DNA from: Planctomycetaceae bacterium
GTDB taxonomy: Bacteria > Planctomycetota > Planctomycetia > Pirellulales > Pirellulaceae
NCBI GenBank assembly: GCA_012965455.1
Contig: DTSG01000106.1
Span: forward strand, 1-15,728
Direction of reading: 5' to 3'
DNA: 15,728 nucleotides
Shown here: positions 1 to 6,576 of the stretch, one piece after another
Layout: every line of letters starts with the position of its first letter
Numbering within the stretch: position 1 is the first letter of the stretch
Notes under the pieces: model-generated
Database searches by the model: none
Told to the model about the DNA's origin: nothing
What the model saw: the letters and a program-made list of their open reading frames with translations, nothing else
Made by a program: the position numbers and the translations under genes

Positions 1-713
1 ATTCCGCCTACCACCGGCAATCCGAGTGTCAACATCGGTAACCACGTTTTGAAAAATGCCATCTGAATCAACGGGGACCACGACAAAAACAATACTGCGT
101 GGGTGAAAACCATTGCCAAAAATCCACTCTTAATCATGCGTTGTTCGCGACTAGAAAATTGGATTCCATGTATGTCGGCAAAGGTCGCAGTCATCCTCCA
201 ACCTTGTAAATTATAGTGCCACCCAAGATACACGACATTGAGCACCGACAAACCAGCAAAAACGTAAGTCGCCAAACCACTATTGGAATTTACGACCGCT
301 TCGAACTGTATTCGTACATCTTGCGACGTATCCGCTGGCGCAACCAACGCAATCAACGTAGCGATACATATAACTAGCAATATGCAAGGGACATAGATTG
401 CCGACCAGCGAAACTTCGTGATCTGAGCTTTAGATCGGTACAGGATACGATACGAAGCCAGCAGATGAGGGAAATTGATGAACAATACAAGTAACCAAAA
501 CAACCAGAACTGACTAATATCTCTGAAGGAGCGATTGTCAGTATACCGATCAAACTGTGCGACCCATTCCTGGTTGTTAGTGAACCAAACAATCAAGGCG
601 ATGCCCGCCATGATTGATGCTCCACCGACTAACAAAAAGTCAATCAACGGATGCCATATAGCGGGTTTAGCGTAGTTTGCACTCGCAGAAATAGTTTTTA
701 TATCATTATTCAT
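1..713 (-). CDS. Polytopic membrane protein of unknown function, C-terminus off the window
   Basis: An uninterrupted minus-strand frame runs from an ATG at 713-711 to the left edge, giving 237 whole codons with no stop, so the protein is partial. I see about five hydrophobic stretches, near residues 22-44, 68-90, 103-125, 148-165 and 195-220, so it is an inner-membrane protein. Two polar motifs inside or beside helices stand out: NFPHLLASYRILYR (80-93) and GWHYNLQGWRM (164-174). Their His, Tyr, Gln and Trp residues look like conserved functional positions. I have a recollection of uncharacterised planctomycete and deltaproteobacterial membrane proteins with similar NFPH and HYxxQG motifs, but I cannot name a function. 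No convincing Shine-Dalgarno sequence precedes the ATG. It is divergent from the gene at 923. Confidence 0.8.
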   Translation of the reverse strand, partial: MNNDIKTISASANYAKPAIWHPLIDFLLVGGASIMAGIALIVWFTNNQEWVAQFDRYTDNRSFRDISQFWLFWLLVLFINFPHLLASYRILYRSKAQITKFRWSAIYVPCILLVICIATLIALVAPADTSQDVRIQFEAVVNSNSGLATYVFAGLSVLNVVYLGWHYNLQGWRMTATFADIHGIQFSSREQRMIKSGFLAMVFTHAVLFLSWSPLIQMAFFKTWLPMLTLGLPVVGG

Positions 714-834
714 TGTCGCCGTTCTCGGACTAGCGTATTTTGCCGTTTTTGGATTTTCGCTAATTCCTAACTATACCATTTCTATTGCCCATCGTTCCCA
801 TAGGCTTGTTGGTTTTGCTTTTTTCCTGAATTTG

Positions 835-885
835 CGTTGTTGAATACTTGCTGATGTTGACGGTTAAGAAACTAATTCAACAACG
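835..885. repeat. Perfect 11-bp inverted repeat upstream of the orphan gene
   Basis: CGTTGTTGAAT (835-845) is the exact reverse complement of ATTCAACAACG (875-885), separated by 29 nt. It lies 37 nt upstream of the ATG at 923, in the intergenic region shared with the divergent membrane-protein gene at 713. It could be a two-half-site operator (half-site centres 40 bp apart) or an RNA hairpin in the 5' leader. I saw no clear -35/-10 pair around it, so the role is inferred. Confidence 0.55.
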
Positions 886-910
886 ACTAAGGTAACTCGC
901 AAAACGCATG

Positions 911-915
911 AGGAG
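911..915 (+). promoter_or_regulatory. Ribosome binding site that decides the start at 923
   Basis: AGGAG at 911-915 stands 7 nt before the ATG at 923. An in-frame ATG at 908 lies immediately upstream of this AGGAG and has no comparable site of its own, so 923 is preferred. Confidence 0.7.
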
Positions 916-922
916 CAACAAA

Positions 923-1642
923 ATGGAACTAAAAGAACAATTTGAAATGTGGCGTGACGTTTTCAAGATCCAAGTAGATTTCCTTAGAGAGTTAGGAGAA
1001 TATCGTCTAAATTCTGCCAAGAGCTCACTGGTAGCGGCGGTCGCGTCCAATCAGCTTGCTGTAGCCCGCATGAAGGCTCAAGTCGCGCAAGAACTCGAGG
1101 GAGCATTGCGCCGCATGCACCGGATTGAAGGTCGGTTGAAAACTCAATCGCAGCGTGTCACGGCGATGGCAAAAGACGTATCTTTTATTCACAACGGCGC
1201 CGACATGACTAAAGCCCGCATGGAGTCGATGTGGGCTGCATTTAGAGTTTTCGAAAGAATGGTTCCTCTGCAGCAAATCCAAACCAGCATGGAAATCGAG
1301 ATACAACCAACTGCCCGTTTATCGCATCAATTTATCAATAAATACGAGCCATCCCAAGAATGCCAAAGCGTCCCCCTCAGCGTAGACAACGCATACATGC
1401 TCGTTGGATGGTTGAAAAAGAAACACTATCTACCGGTGCGGGGATCGAAGGCATATTTATTGGTGATAAAGGTGTTTGAAATGCTAGCCCAGGTTGCCAA
1501 GCAACAAATAGACGTCCTCAATGAGGCCCGACGTCAAATCCGTGAAAACACCTTTAAAGTCTGGGACCCATTAATTCTTGCTGGTCTCCCGGACACACTC
1601 GACGTGAAAAAGATATTGTCAGCTGGCTTCAAGTCGCTGTAA
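923..1642 (+). CDS. Unrecognised 239-aa coiled-coil-rich protein
   Basis: I do not recognise this protein. The start at 923 is chosen over the in-frame ATG at 908 because AGGAG lies between them at good spacing. It has no signal peptide and no convincing membrane helix, so it is probably cytoplasmic. The N-terminal half (about residues 1-115) is highly charged, Ala/Gln/Arg-rich and helical, and looks like a coiled coil or helical bundle. A middle segment (about 125-175) is less regular and holds the only cysteine. The C-terminal part (about 175-225) is helical again, followed by a hydrophobic tail. No catalytic motif or DNA-binding helix-turn-helix is evident. It stands alone between a divergent membrane-protein gene and a convergent arsC and has a dyad in its leader, so regulated single-gene expression is plausible. 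Confidence 0.75.
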   Translation: MELKEQFEMWRDVFKIQVDFLRELGEYRLNSAKSSLVAAVASNQLAVARMKAQVAQELEGALRRMHRIEGRLKTQSQRVTAMAKDVSFIHNGADMTKARMESMWAAFRVFERMVPLQQIQTSMEIEIQPTARLSHQFINKYEPSQECQSVPLSVDNAYMLVGWLKKKHYLPVRGSKAYLLVIKVFEMLAQVAKQQIDVLNEARRQIRENTFKVWDPLILAGLPDTLDVKKILSAGFKSL

Positions 1643-1645
1643 TGA

Positions 1646-1990
1646 CTAACTCCACAATTGCAGCACGTTTTCCGGAGGCCGGCCAATAATCGCCATGCCG
1701 TTGCCAACCACAATGGGACGCTGCATCAATATTGGATGGTCGACGATCATTTCAATCACGGCATCGTCACCGAGCGCGGCCAAGTCCACATCCAATTCCC
1801 GAAAAACAGCTTCCCCCGTGCGAACTAGACAGCTCGCGGGGTGTCCCAATAACTCCACCACGCTCCGCAACTCCTGAGCAGTGGGAGGATTTTGCAAATA
1901 CTCAATTACTTCAATCTCTTGCTGCGCCTCCACGATCAGTTGCAGTGTCTGTCGACTCTTACTACATCGCGGGTTATGAAATATTCGCAT
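1646..1990 (-). CDS. arsC: Arsenate reductase, glutaredoxin-dependent ArsC family
   Basis: A 114-aa thioredoxin-fold protein of the ArsC/YfgD/Spx family, predicted to reduce arsenate to arsenite in the cytoplasm with glutathione/glutaredoxin-type thiols. The catalytic Cys9 sits in HNPRCSKSR at the N-terminus. Arg57 (LVRTGE), Arg91 (QRPIV) and Arg104 (IIGRP) keep the spacing of the oxyanion-binding Arg60, Arg94 and Arg107 around Cys12 in plasmid R773 ArsC, each offset by 3. The frame is open upstream to 2170, but the ATG at 1990-1988 gives the family's N-terminus exactly and a GGGGAT-like site precedes it, so the longer version is rejected. Length is typical of chromosomal short ArsC proteins (about 115-120 aa). 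No arsenite pump or ArsR is in view, so a general thiol-redox or Spx-like role is not excluded. It converges on the orphan gene and diverges from the Nramp-like gene. Confidence 0.87.
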   Translation of the reverse strand: MRIFHNPRCSKSRQTLQLIVEAQQEIEVIEYLQNPPTAQELRSVVELLGHPASCLVRTGEAVFRELDVDLAALGDDAVIEMIVDHPILMQRPIVVGNGMAIIGRPPENVLQLWS

Positions 1991-2030
1991 TAGGTATCCC
2001 CGTTTCAATTTCTTGATAGTTCGTATTAAT

Positions 2031-2069
2031 TCGCGATGTTTTGTGGGTGCAGACATACTTCTATCGCGA
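2031..2069. repeat. Short inverted repeat in the arsC/Nramp-like divergent region
   Basis: TCGCGAT (2031-2037) is matched by its reverse complement ATCGCGA (2063-2069) with a 25-nt spacer. It sits in the 234-nt intergenic region between the divergent starts at 1990 and 2225. It could be an operator, but a 7-bp match in a region this size may be chance. Confidence 0.25.
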
Positions 2070-2210
2070 CAACTCCCATTATCCAAATCTAAAACTAGCC
2101 TGCAATGCAGTGCGTCAAATAATGCCGTCTTCCCAACAGGAATTTTCAGTAGAACGTTCGCATCTTGCACCTGAATCTAGTAAGGTGTATGGACGACGTA
2201 TCAATCCCCG

Positions 2211-2216
2211 AGGAAG
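2211..2216 (+). promoter_or_regulatory. Ribosome binding site favouring the start at 2225
   Basis: AGGAAG at 2211-2216 lies 8 nt before the ATG at 2225. The competing in-frame ATG at 2189 has only AAGG with 3 nt spacing, and the frame's first possible start, at 2165, is a TTG. Confidence 0.5.
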
Positions 2217-2224
2217 ACAACATA

Positions 2225-4249
2225 ATGCCCGACGCGCCCGAGAGCAACGAAGTAGACACTGAATTGACCCAAAATCGCGAGGGATTTCAGGCGCCATGGC
2301 CTGGCGACAAAACCATGCCCCAGTGGGATACGGCTGGACTAGGCGATGCACCTAAATTTTCGTTAAAGAAATGGGCCGGCATGCTCGGGCCGGGTTTGAT
2401 TCTAGGCGGAGCGGCAATTGGGGGCGGTGAGTGGCTCGTCGGCCCAGAAGTGACTGCTAAATACGGGGGTGCACTGTTATGGCTAGCAACGCTAAGTATC
2501 ATCGGCCAAGTCCTCTATAACCTCGAAATCAGTAGATACACGCTGTACAGCGGCGAACCAATTTTCACCGGGAAATTCCGCAGCAATCCCGGAAAACGAT
2601 TTTGGACGCCAGTCTACATGGCCCTAGATTTTGGGTCAATCTTCCCCTACCTCGCCCTCAATGCAGCAATTCCGCTATTTGCGGCCCTCGCTGGTATAGT
2701 TCCCGATCCTGAGGATCACTCTAAGATGCAAACGATTATGGGGATTGAACTTTCTCATTACTTCTGGTTGCGTGCCATGGGAGTCGGAATTTTTGGCGTG
2801 TCACTCATGCCTCTCATCTTCGGCGGAAAGATTTTCGTCGCCCTAAAGTGGATCATGGGTTTGAAAATCGTACTCGTACTCGGGTTTCTCTTAGTGCTGG
2901 CGATTGGGTGGAGTTCATGGAACACTTGGGTTGAAATCGGAACAGGATTTTTCAAGTTCGGCTCCGTTCCCACTATTTCGGCGGAAGACGTCAATATGAA
3001 TGGGATAATCGACGCTGGTGAACACGATTGGGACGGCGACGGAGTTGCAGACGTCGTAGAACCAACCTTTACAAACCCCGACGATCTTAAGCAAATCTCA
3101 GTCACTATTGACCTCAATCCTCATGATGACATACCCGCTGAAACAATTACCTACGACATTAATTCGGCTAGCGGCGAAACTCGGACCTCATTATCAATCC
3201 CGCCCAATCTTGGCATCGCCGCTGGTGAATATCCTATCATTCTCAAGAGCGACAACAGTGGCTTTATTGATATTGATGGCGACCGTGAACGCGACGGCGA
3301 CCAAGTTGCTAACGTTTTCACCTCATTAGCAGCGGGTAACGGCATACCGGAAATTGACTGGACGCTAATAGCTGCCCTCTCAGCGTTGGTTGCTATTTCC
3401 GGCTCCGGTGGTCTCTCGAACACAACCATTAGTAATTACACACGCGATGAAGGTTGGGGGATGGGACATCACGTCGGCGCTATTCCATCGATGGTCGGAG
3501 GGCTGGAAATACAACTGTCCCACCAAGGTGTGGTATTTGACCCGACCGCACCTGGCGCGATGCCGCGCTGGAAACGCTGGTATCGACACATCATGCGCGA
3601 CCAATGGGTCATCTGGGCTCCCGCTTGTTTCATCGGCTTAGCGTTACCAAGTATGCTCAGCGTTGAATTTCTTGATCGCGGTGCCTCGGTACCCAACAAA
3701 TGGGTTGCCGCAACCATGACTGCTGAAGGAGTTCGAGATCGAGTGAACGGAGTTGAGATCACCGATAATCCAGCGGACATGACGCCGGAAGCGTTGGCCG
3801 CACAAGAAGCGAATGAAGGAGCTCTTGGAAACGCCTTTTGGTTTATGACCGTATTTTGTGGATTCCTCGTGCTTGCACCAAGTATGTCCACGTCTGCTGA
3901 TGGTGTAATCCGGCGGTGGGTGGACGTCTTTTGGACAACCAGTGACCGCTTGCGCGAGATGCCGCCCGGGGCGATTAAGTCTGTCTATTTCCGCGTCCTA
4001 ATCGTCTACGCATTATTAGGTCTGGTCACGCTCGTGTCGATCAAACCAGCTACCCTGCTGATGATTGCCGCTGCCATCTACAACTACGCGCTCGGAATTA
4101 GCTGTCTGCACACGCTCTACGTCAACCGTAGCCTGCTACCACGTCAACTCCAAGCAAGAACTAGCATGCAAATTGCCCTACTCCTGACCGGACTCTTTTT
4201 CCTATTCATCGGCTGCGTTTCAACTTTGAAACAACTTGGTATGATCTAA
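2225..4249 (+). CDS. Nramp-like metal/solute transporter with EF-hand-type insertion
   Basis: A 674-aa inner-membrane transporter related to the Nramp (LeuT-fold) divalent-metal family. About eleven membrane helices are visible, starting with TM1 around LGPGLILGGAAIGGGEW (54-70). TM6 carries SGSGGLSNTTISNY (392-405), in the place where classical Nramp has MPHN. The DPGN metal-binding motif of TM1 is also absent, as in the divergent planctomycete Nramp-like group, so the substrate cannot be assumed to be Mn or Fe. Between TM5 (about 211-230) and TM6 (from about 378) is a hydrophilic insertion of roughly 140 residues, periplasmic by canonical topology. It contains two textbook 12-residue calcium loops, DVNMNGIIDAGE (255-266) and DWDGDGVADVVE (268-279), and a weaker one, DIDGDRERDGDQ (349-360). 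A second hydrophilic loop separates TM7 and TM8. The start at 2225 has AGGAAG; ATG 2189 would add 12 residues. Transported substrate unknown. Confidence 0.85.
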   Translation: MPDAPESNEVDTELTQNREGFQAPWPGDKTMPQWDTAGLGDAPKFSLKKWAGMLGPGLILGGAAIGGGEWLVGPEVTAKYGGALLWLATLSIIGQVLYNLEISRYTLYSGEPIFTGKFRSNPGKRFWTPVYMALDFGSIFPYLALNAAIPLFAALAGIVPDPEDHSKMQTIMGIELSHYFWLRAMGVGIFGVSLMPLIFGGKIFVALKWIMGLKIVLVLGFLLVLAIGWSSWNTWVEIGTGFFKFGSVPTISAEDVNMNGIIDAGEHDWDGDGVADVVEPTFTNPDDLKQISVTIDLNPHDDIPAETITYDINSASGETRTSLSIPPNLGIAAGEYPIILKSDNSGFIDIDGDRERDGDQVANVFTSLAAGNGIPEIDWTLIAALSALVAISGSGGLSNTTISNYTRDEGWGMGHHVGAIPSMVGGLEIQLSHQGVVFDPTAPGAMPRWKRWYRHIMRDQWVIWAPACFIGLALPSMLSVEFLDRGASVPNKWVAATMTAEGVRDRVNGVEITDNPADMTPEALAAQEANEGALGNAFWFMTVFCGFLVLAPSMSTSADGVIRRWVDVFWTTSDRLREMPPGAIKSVYFRVLIVYALLGLVTLVSIKPATLLMIAAAIYNYALGISCLHTLYVNRSLLPRQLQARTSMQIALLLTGLFFLFIGCVSTLKQLGMI

Positions 4250-4306
4250 GCCCGCTAGCGGCACCCGCCGCTTGCGGTCCTTCACGACCATCCCGCTGCG
4301 GCTTAG
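4246..4306 (+). repeat. GC-rich fold-back element after the Nramp-like gene
   Basis: CTAAGCC (4246-4252, containing the stop codon) pairs with GGCTTAG (4300-4306). Inside it, AGCGG (4257-4261) can pair with CCGCT (4293-4297), and CCGCTTGCGG (4268-4277) forms a small hairpin. CCGCTAGCGG (4252-4261) is itself a perfect palindrome. No T-run follows, so it is not a textbook intrinsic terminator. It may be a REP-like palindromic element or an mRNA 3'-end stabiliser. The rest of the gap to 4398 shows nothing I can name. Confidence 0.5.
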
Positions 4307-4398
4307 CCCAAATCCGCACTACCACAACAGTCTAACTTCAGCTAGAACTACAAACTGATTCAGAGCCACACCCATCTCCTTTCCCCTTTTGCAACCAT

Positions 4399-5808
4399 AT
4401 GCGGCGCCCCATAAGTTTCTTATTCGAGAATTCTCTTTTTCTCATCTTTGGCACTGTCTTGGCGCTAATCTGGGCAAACTCCGGTGCCATTGATTCCTAC
4501 GAGCATTTCGTGCACTTTCCACTTGTCGGTGCGACTGCTGACGACGACCAAGATTCCGCTAATGACGGGCACGACGAGCAGCACGCACCCACATCCGACC
4601 ACATCGACGACGAACTAGCAGCCGTTACCGATGATTCCCAAACAAGCCTAATCTCTCAAATATTCACCCGTGTTGTGTTACGACCCGACGATACCGGTCA
4701 CCAACACGGGATTACCGTGCACTTTCTAATTAACGACATCTTAATGGCGATGTTTTTCGCAATCGCGGCTGGTGAGGTATGGGAGGCGTTGCTGCCGGGT
4801 GGGTCATTATCAAACCCTCGCAAAGCGGCAACCCCTTTGCTCGCAACGCTCGGTGGTATCGTCGGACCGGCCGGCCTTTACCTGCTGGCATCAATGTATA
4901 TGGGTTCGACGGAGATTTACGCTGACGGCTGGGCTATACCCTGCGCAACCGATATCGCCTTTTCCTATCTCGTTGCGCGGATGATATTCGGTGGTTCTCA
5001 TCCCGCAATCGCATTTTTATTACTGCTCGCCATCGCCGACGACGCGATCGGCCTGCTAATACTAGCCGTATTTTATCCTAGCAATCCGATCGAGCCTGTT
5101 TGGTTTTTACTGACACTAACCGCCCTGTTGCTGTGCTGGTTTTTTCGCAAAAAGAAGATCCACAGCTTCTGGGCCTATTTACTGATCCCCGGGACACTCT
5201 GTTGGCTTTCTTTTGACCTCGCGGGAATCCACCCCGCTTTGGGTCTGGTCCCGATTATCCCCTGTTTGCCACATGCCCATACCGACCTCGGAATTTTTGC
5301 CCGTGAAGAACTTAACCGCAATGACACGCTCAACGAAATGATGCATTGGTGGAAAAACCCAGTCGAACTTATTCTGGGAATGTTCGGTTTAGTAAATGCT
5401 GGCGTTATCTTCGGTCATATCGGTCAGGGAACGTATCTCGTATTACTCGGCTTGCTCATTGGTAAACCGCTCGGTATTTGCCTCTTCACCTGGATCGCAA
5501 AGGCGCTGTTCCGCTTGGAAATGCCCGCGGGAATGACCGCGCGGCACGTGATCGTCGTCGGCGTAATTTCCTCAATCGGCTTCACTGTCGCATTATTTGT
5601 TTCCACTGCAGCCTTTAAGGACCCAAGCTCTCCGATTCTAGATGAAGTCAAAATGGGCGCAGTGTTTAGCTTCTTCGGAGCTGTCCTTGCATTCATCGTG
5701 GCTCGGATACTTCGAATACGTCCGTTGATTGAGGAGGAGTTCACTGAGGTAACAGCAACCATCAACGAGGCAACGGTTGAGTCGGAGGCACCCTACGGTA
5801 CAACATGA
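4399..5808 (+). CDS. nhaA: Na+/H+ antiporter NhaA
   Basis: A 469-aa NhaA-family inner-membrane antiporter, expected to export Na+ (or Li+) in exchange for about two H+ and so control sodium load and cytoplasmic pH. The family core is clear: CATDIAFSYLVAR (182-194) carries the Asp equivalent to E. coli Asp133, AIADDAIGLL (211-220) carries the Asp163/Asp164 pair at 214-215, and GKPLGI (355-360) carries the lysine equivalent to Lys300. TM1 (about 7-27) ends in ALIWANSGA. TM2 begins at about INDILMAMFF (111-120). The TM1-TM2 linker is about 50 residues longer than in E. coli and holds an acidic, His-containing stretch (about 47-79, 14 Asp/Glu and 3 His). This loop is periplasmic in the known structure. 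E. coli NhaA has 388 residues; the extra length is this linker and an acidic C-tail (about 444-469). No clear Shine-Dalgarno precedes the ATG. The stop overlaps the next gene's ATG. Confidence 0.95.
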   Translation: MRRPISFLFENSLFLIFGTVLALIWANSGAIDSYEHFVHFPLVGATADDDQDSANDGHDEQHAPTSDHIDDELAAVTDDSQTSLISQIFTRVVLRPDDTGHQHGITVHFLINDILMAMFFAIAAGEVWEALLPGGSLSNPRKAATPLLATLGGIVGPAGLYLLASMYMGSTEIYADGWAIPCATDIAFSYLVARMIFGGSHPAIAFLLLLAIADDAIGLLILAVFYPSNPIEPVWFLLTLTALLLCWFFRKKKIHSFWAYLLIPGTLCWLSFDLAGIHPALGLVPIIPCLPHAHTDLGIFAREELNRNDTLNEMMHWWKNPVELILGMFGLVNAGVIFGHIGQGTYLVLLGLLIGKPLGICLFTWIAKALFRLEMPAGMTARHVIVVGVISSIGFTVALFVSTAAFKDPSSPILDEVKMGAVFSFFGAVLAFIVARILRIRPLIEEEFTEVTATINEATVESEAPYGTT

Positions 5809-6533
5809 TCGCTCACACGCTTATTAAATTATCATCTGTTTTACTGGCTCTTTTGCTAGTTCCGTCGGCGAACCTCTATTCGCAAGACGTTGAATTTGAC
5901 GCAACCTCGAGCTATCGCGCTCGCAACGTACATGGCTGGACCGTCTATATACAAAAACGACTTTTGCGTGAAAAACGCGCTGCTGGCGCTCGCGCCTATG
6001 AGATTGTTACGGATCAATTATCCCAGCTAACTCGCTCGATTCCCGCCCAACAACTTAAACTACTACAGCAAGTTCCGATTTGGATTTGTGATCGGTCCGA
6101 TGGCCCCATTCATTACCACCCCCAGCGTGAATGGCTGATCAAGAACGGGTATAACCCCGACAAGGCTAAAGCCGTCGACATTAGCCAAGTCAACAACATC
6201 ATCCGTAGCGAGCACACTCAACCTTCGGTCATGTTACACGAACTCGCACACGCATATCACGACCAAGTCCTCGGGTTTGACAATCCCGATGTTATCGCAG
6301 CATATAAACAGGCTGTTAAATCCGGCACCTACGAGTCCGTACTCGGTATTCGGGGAAAACACGTTAGGCACTACGCACTTACCAATGAAAAGGAATACTT
6401 CGCTGAATGCACTGAGGCGTTTTTTGCCACCAATGACTTTTACCCCTTCGTACGCGCAGAACTTCAACAATTCGACCCTAAAATATATCAGACGTTAGTT
6501 AAAGTTTGGGGCATTGATCCCAACAAACGCTAA
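5805..6533 (+). CDS. Secreted zinc metallopeptidase, anthrax lethal-factor-like (ATLF) domain
   Basis: A 242-aa exported protein predicted to be a zinc-dependent endopeptidase. Residues 1-26 are a Sec signal peptide (basic start, hydrophobic LLALLLVPSA, then a cleavage region near LYSQ), so it acts outside the inner membrane. The zinc site is HELAH (145-149) with Glu146 as the general base. The likely third zinc ligand is Glu197 in NEKEYFAE (194-201). Tyr190 lies seven residues before it, the spacing of Tyr728 and Glu735 in anthrax lethal factor. Flanking segments such as YHPQREWLIKNGYNPDKA (104-121) and ATNDFYPFVRAEL (208-220) match my recollection of bacterial and fungal ATLF-like secreted peptidases. 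It lacks the toxin's translocation and substrate-recognition domains. The ATG overlaps the nhaA TGA (ATGA), so translation is probably coupled to the antiporter. Substrate unknown. Confidence 0.82.
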   Translation: MIAHTLIKLSSVLLALLLVPSANLYSQDVEFDATSSYRARNVHGWTVYIQKRLLREKRAAGARAYEIVTDQLSQLTRSIPAQQLKLLQQVPIWICDRSDGPIHYHPQREWLIKNGYNPDKAKAVDISQVNNIIRSEHTQPSVMLHELAHAYHDQVLGFDNPDVIAAYKQAVKSGTYESVLGIRGKHVRHYALTNEKEYFAECTEAFFATNDFYPFVRAELQQFDPKIYQTLVKVWGIDPNKR

Positions 6534-6563
6534 CTCGCCCCCACTCCGAGCAACCCGGCTGTT

Positions 6564-6567
6564 AGGA
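6564..6567 (+). promoter_or_regulatory. Ribosome binding site for a TTG start at 6577
   Basis: AGGA at 6564-6567 is 9 nt before the in-frame TTG at 6577. That start gives the usual PfkB N-terminus, with only a few residues before the first beta strand VGIGETLFD. An upstream TTG at 6514 is in frame but lies inside the preceding gene. Confidence 0.5.
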
Positions 6568-6576
6568 ATCCACCAA

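Noticed and set aside
857..885. TTGACG as a -35 box for the gene at 923
   Set aside because: No acceptable -10 hexamer occurs at the right spacing.
1991..2170. N-terminal extension of the ArsC frame up to 2170
   Set aside because: The ATG at 1990 gives the exact family N-terminus with Cys9; the extension has no family similarity and crosses the divergent intergenic region.
3469..3891. 140-aa minus-strand frame inside the Nramp-like gene
   Set aside because: Shadow of the transporter frame, with no domain or membrane pattern of its own.
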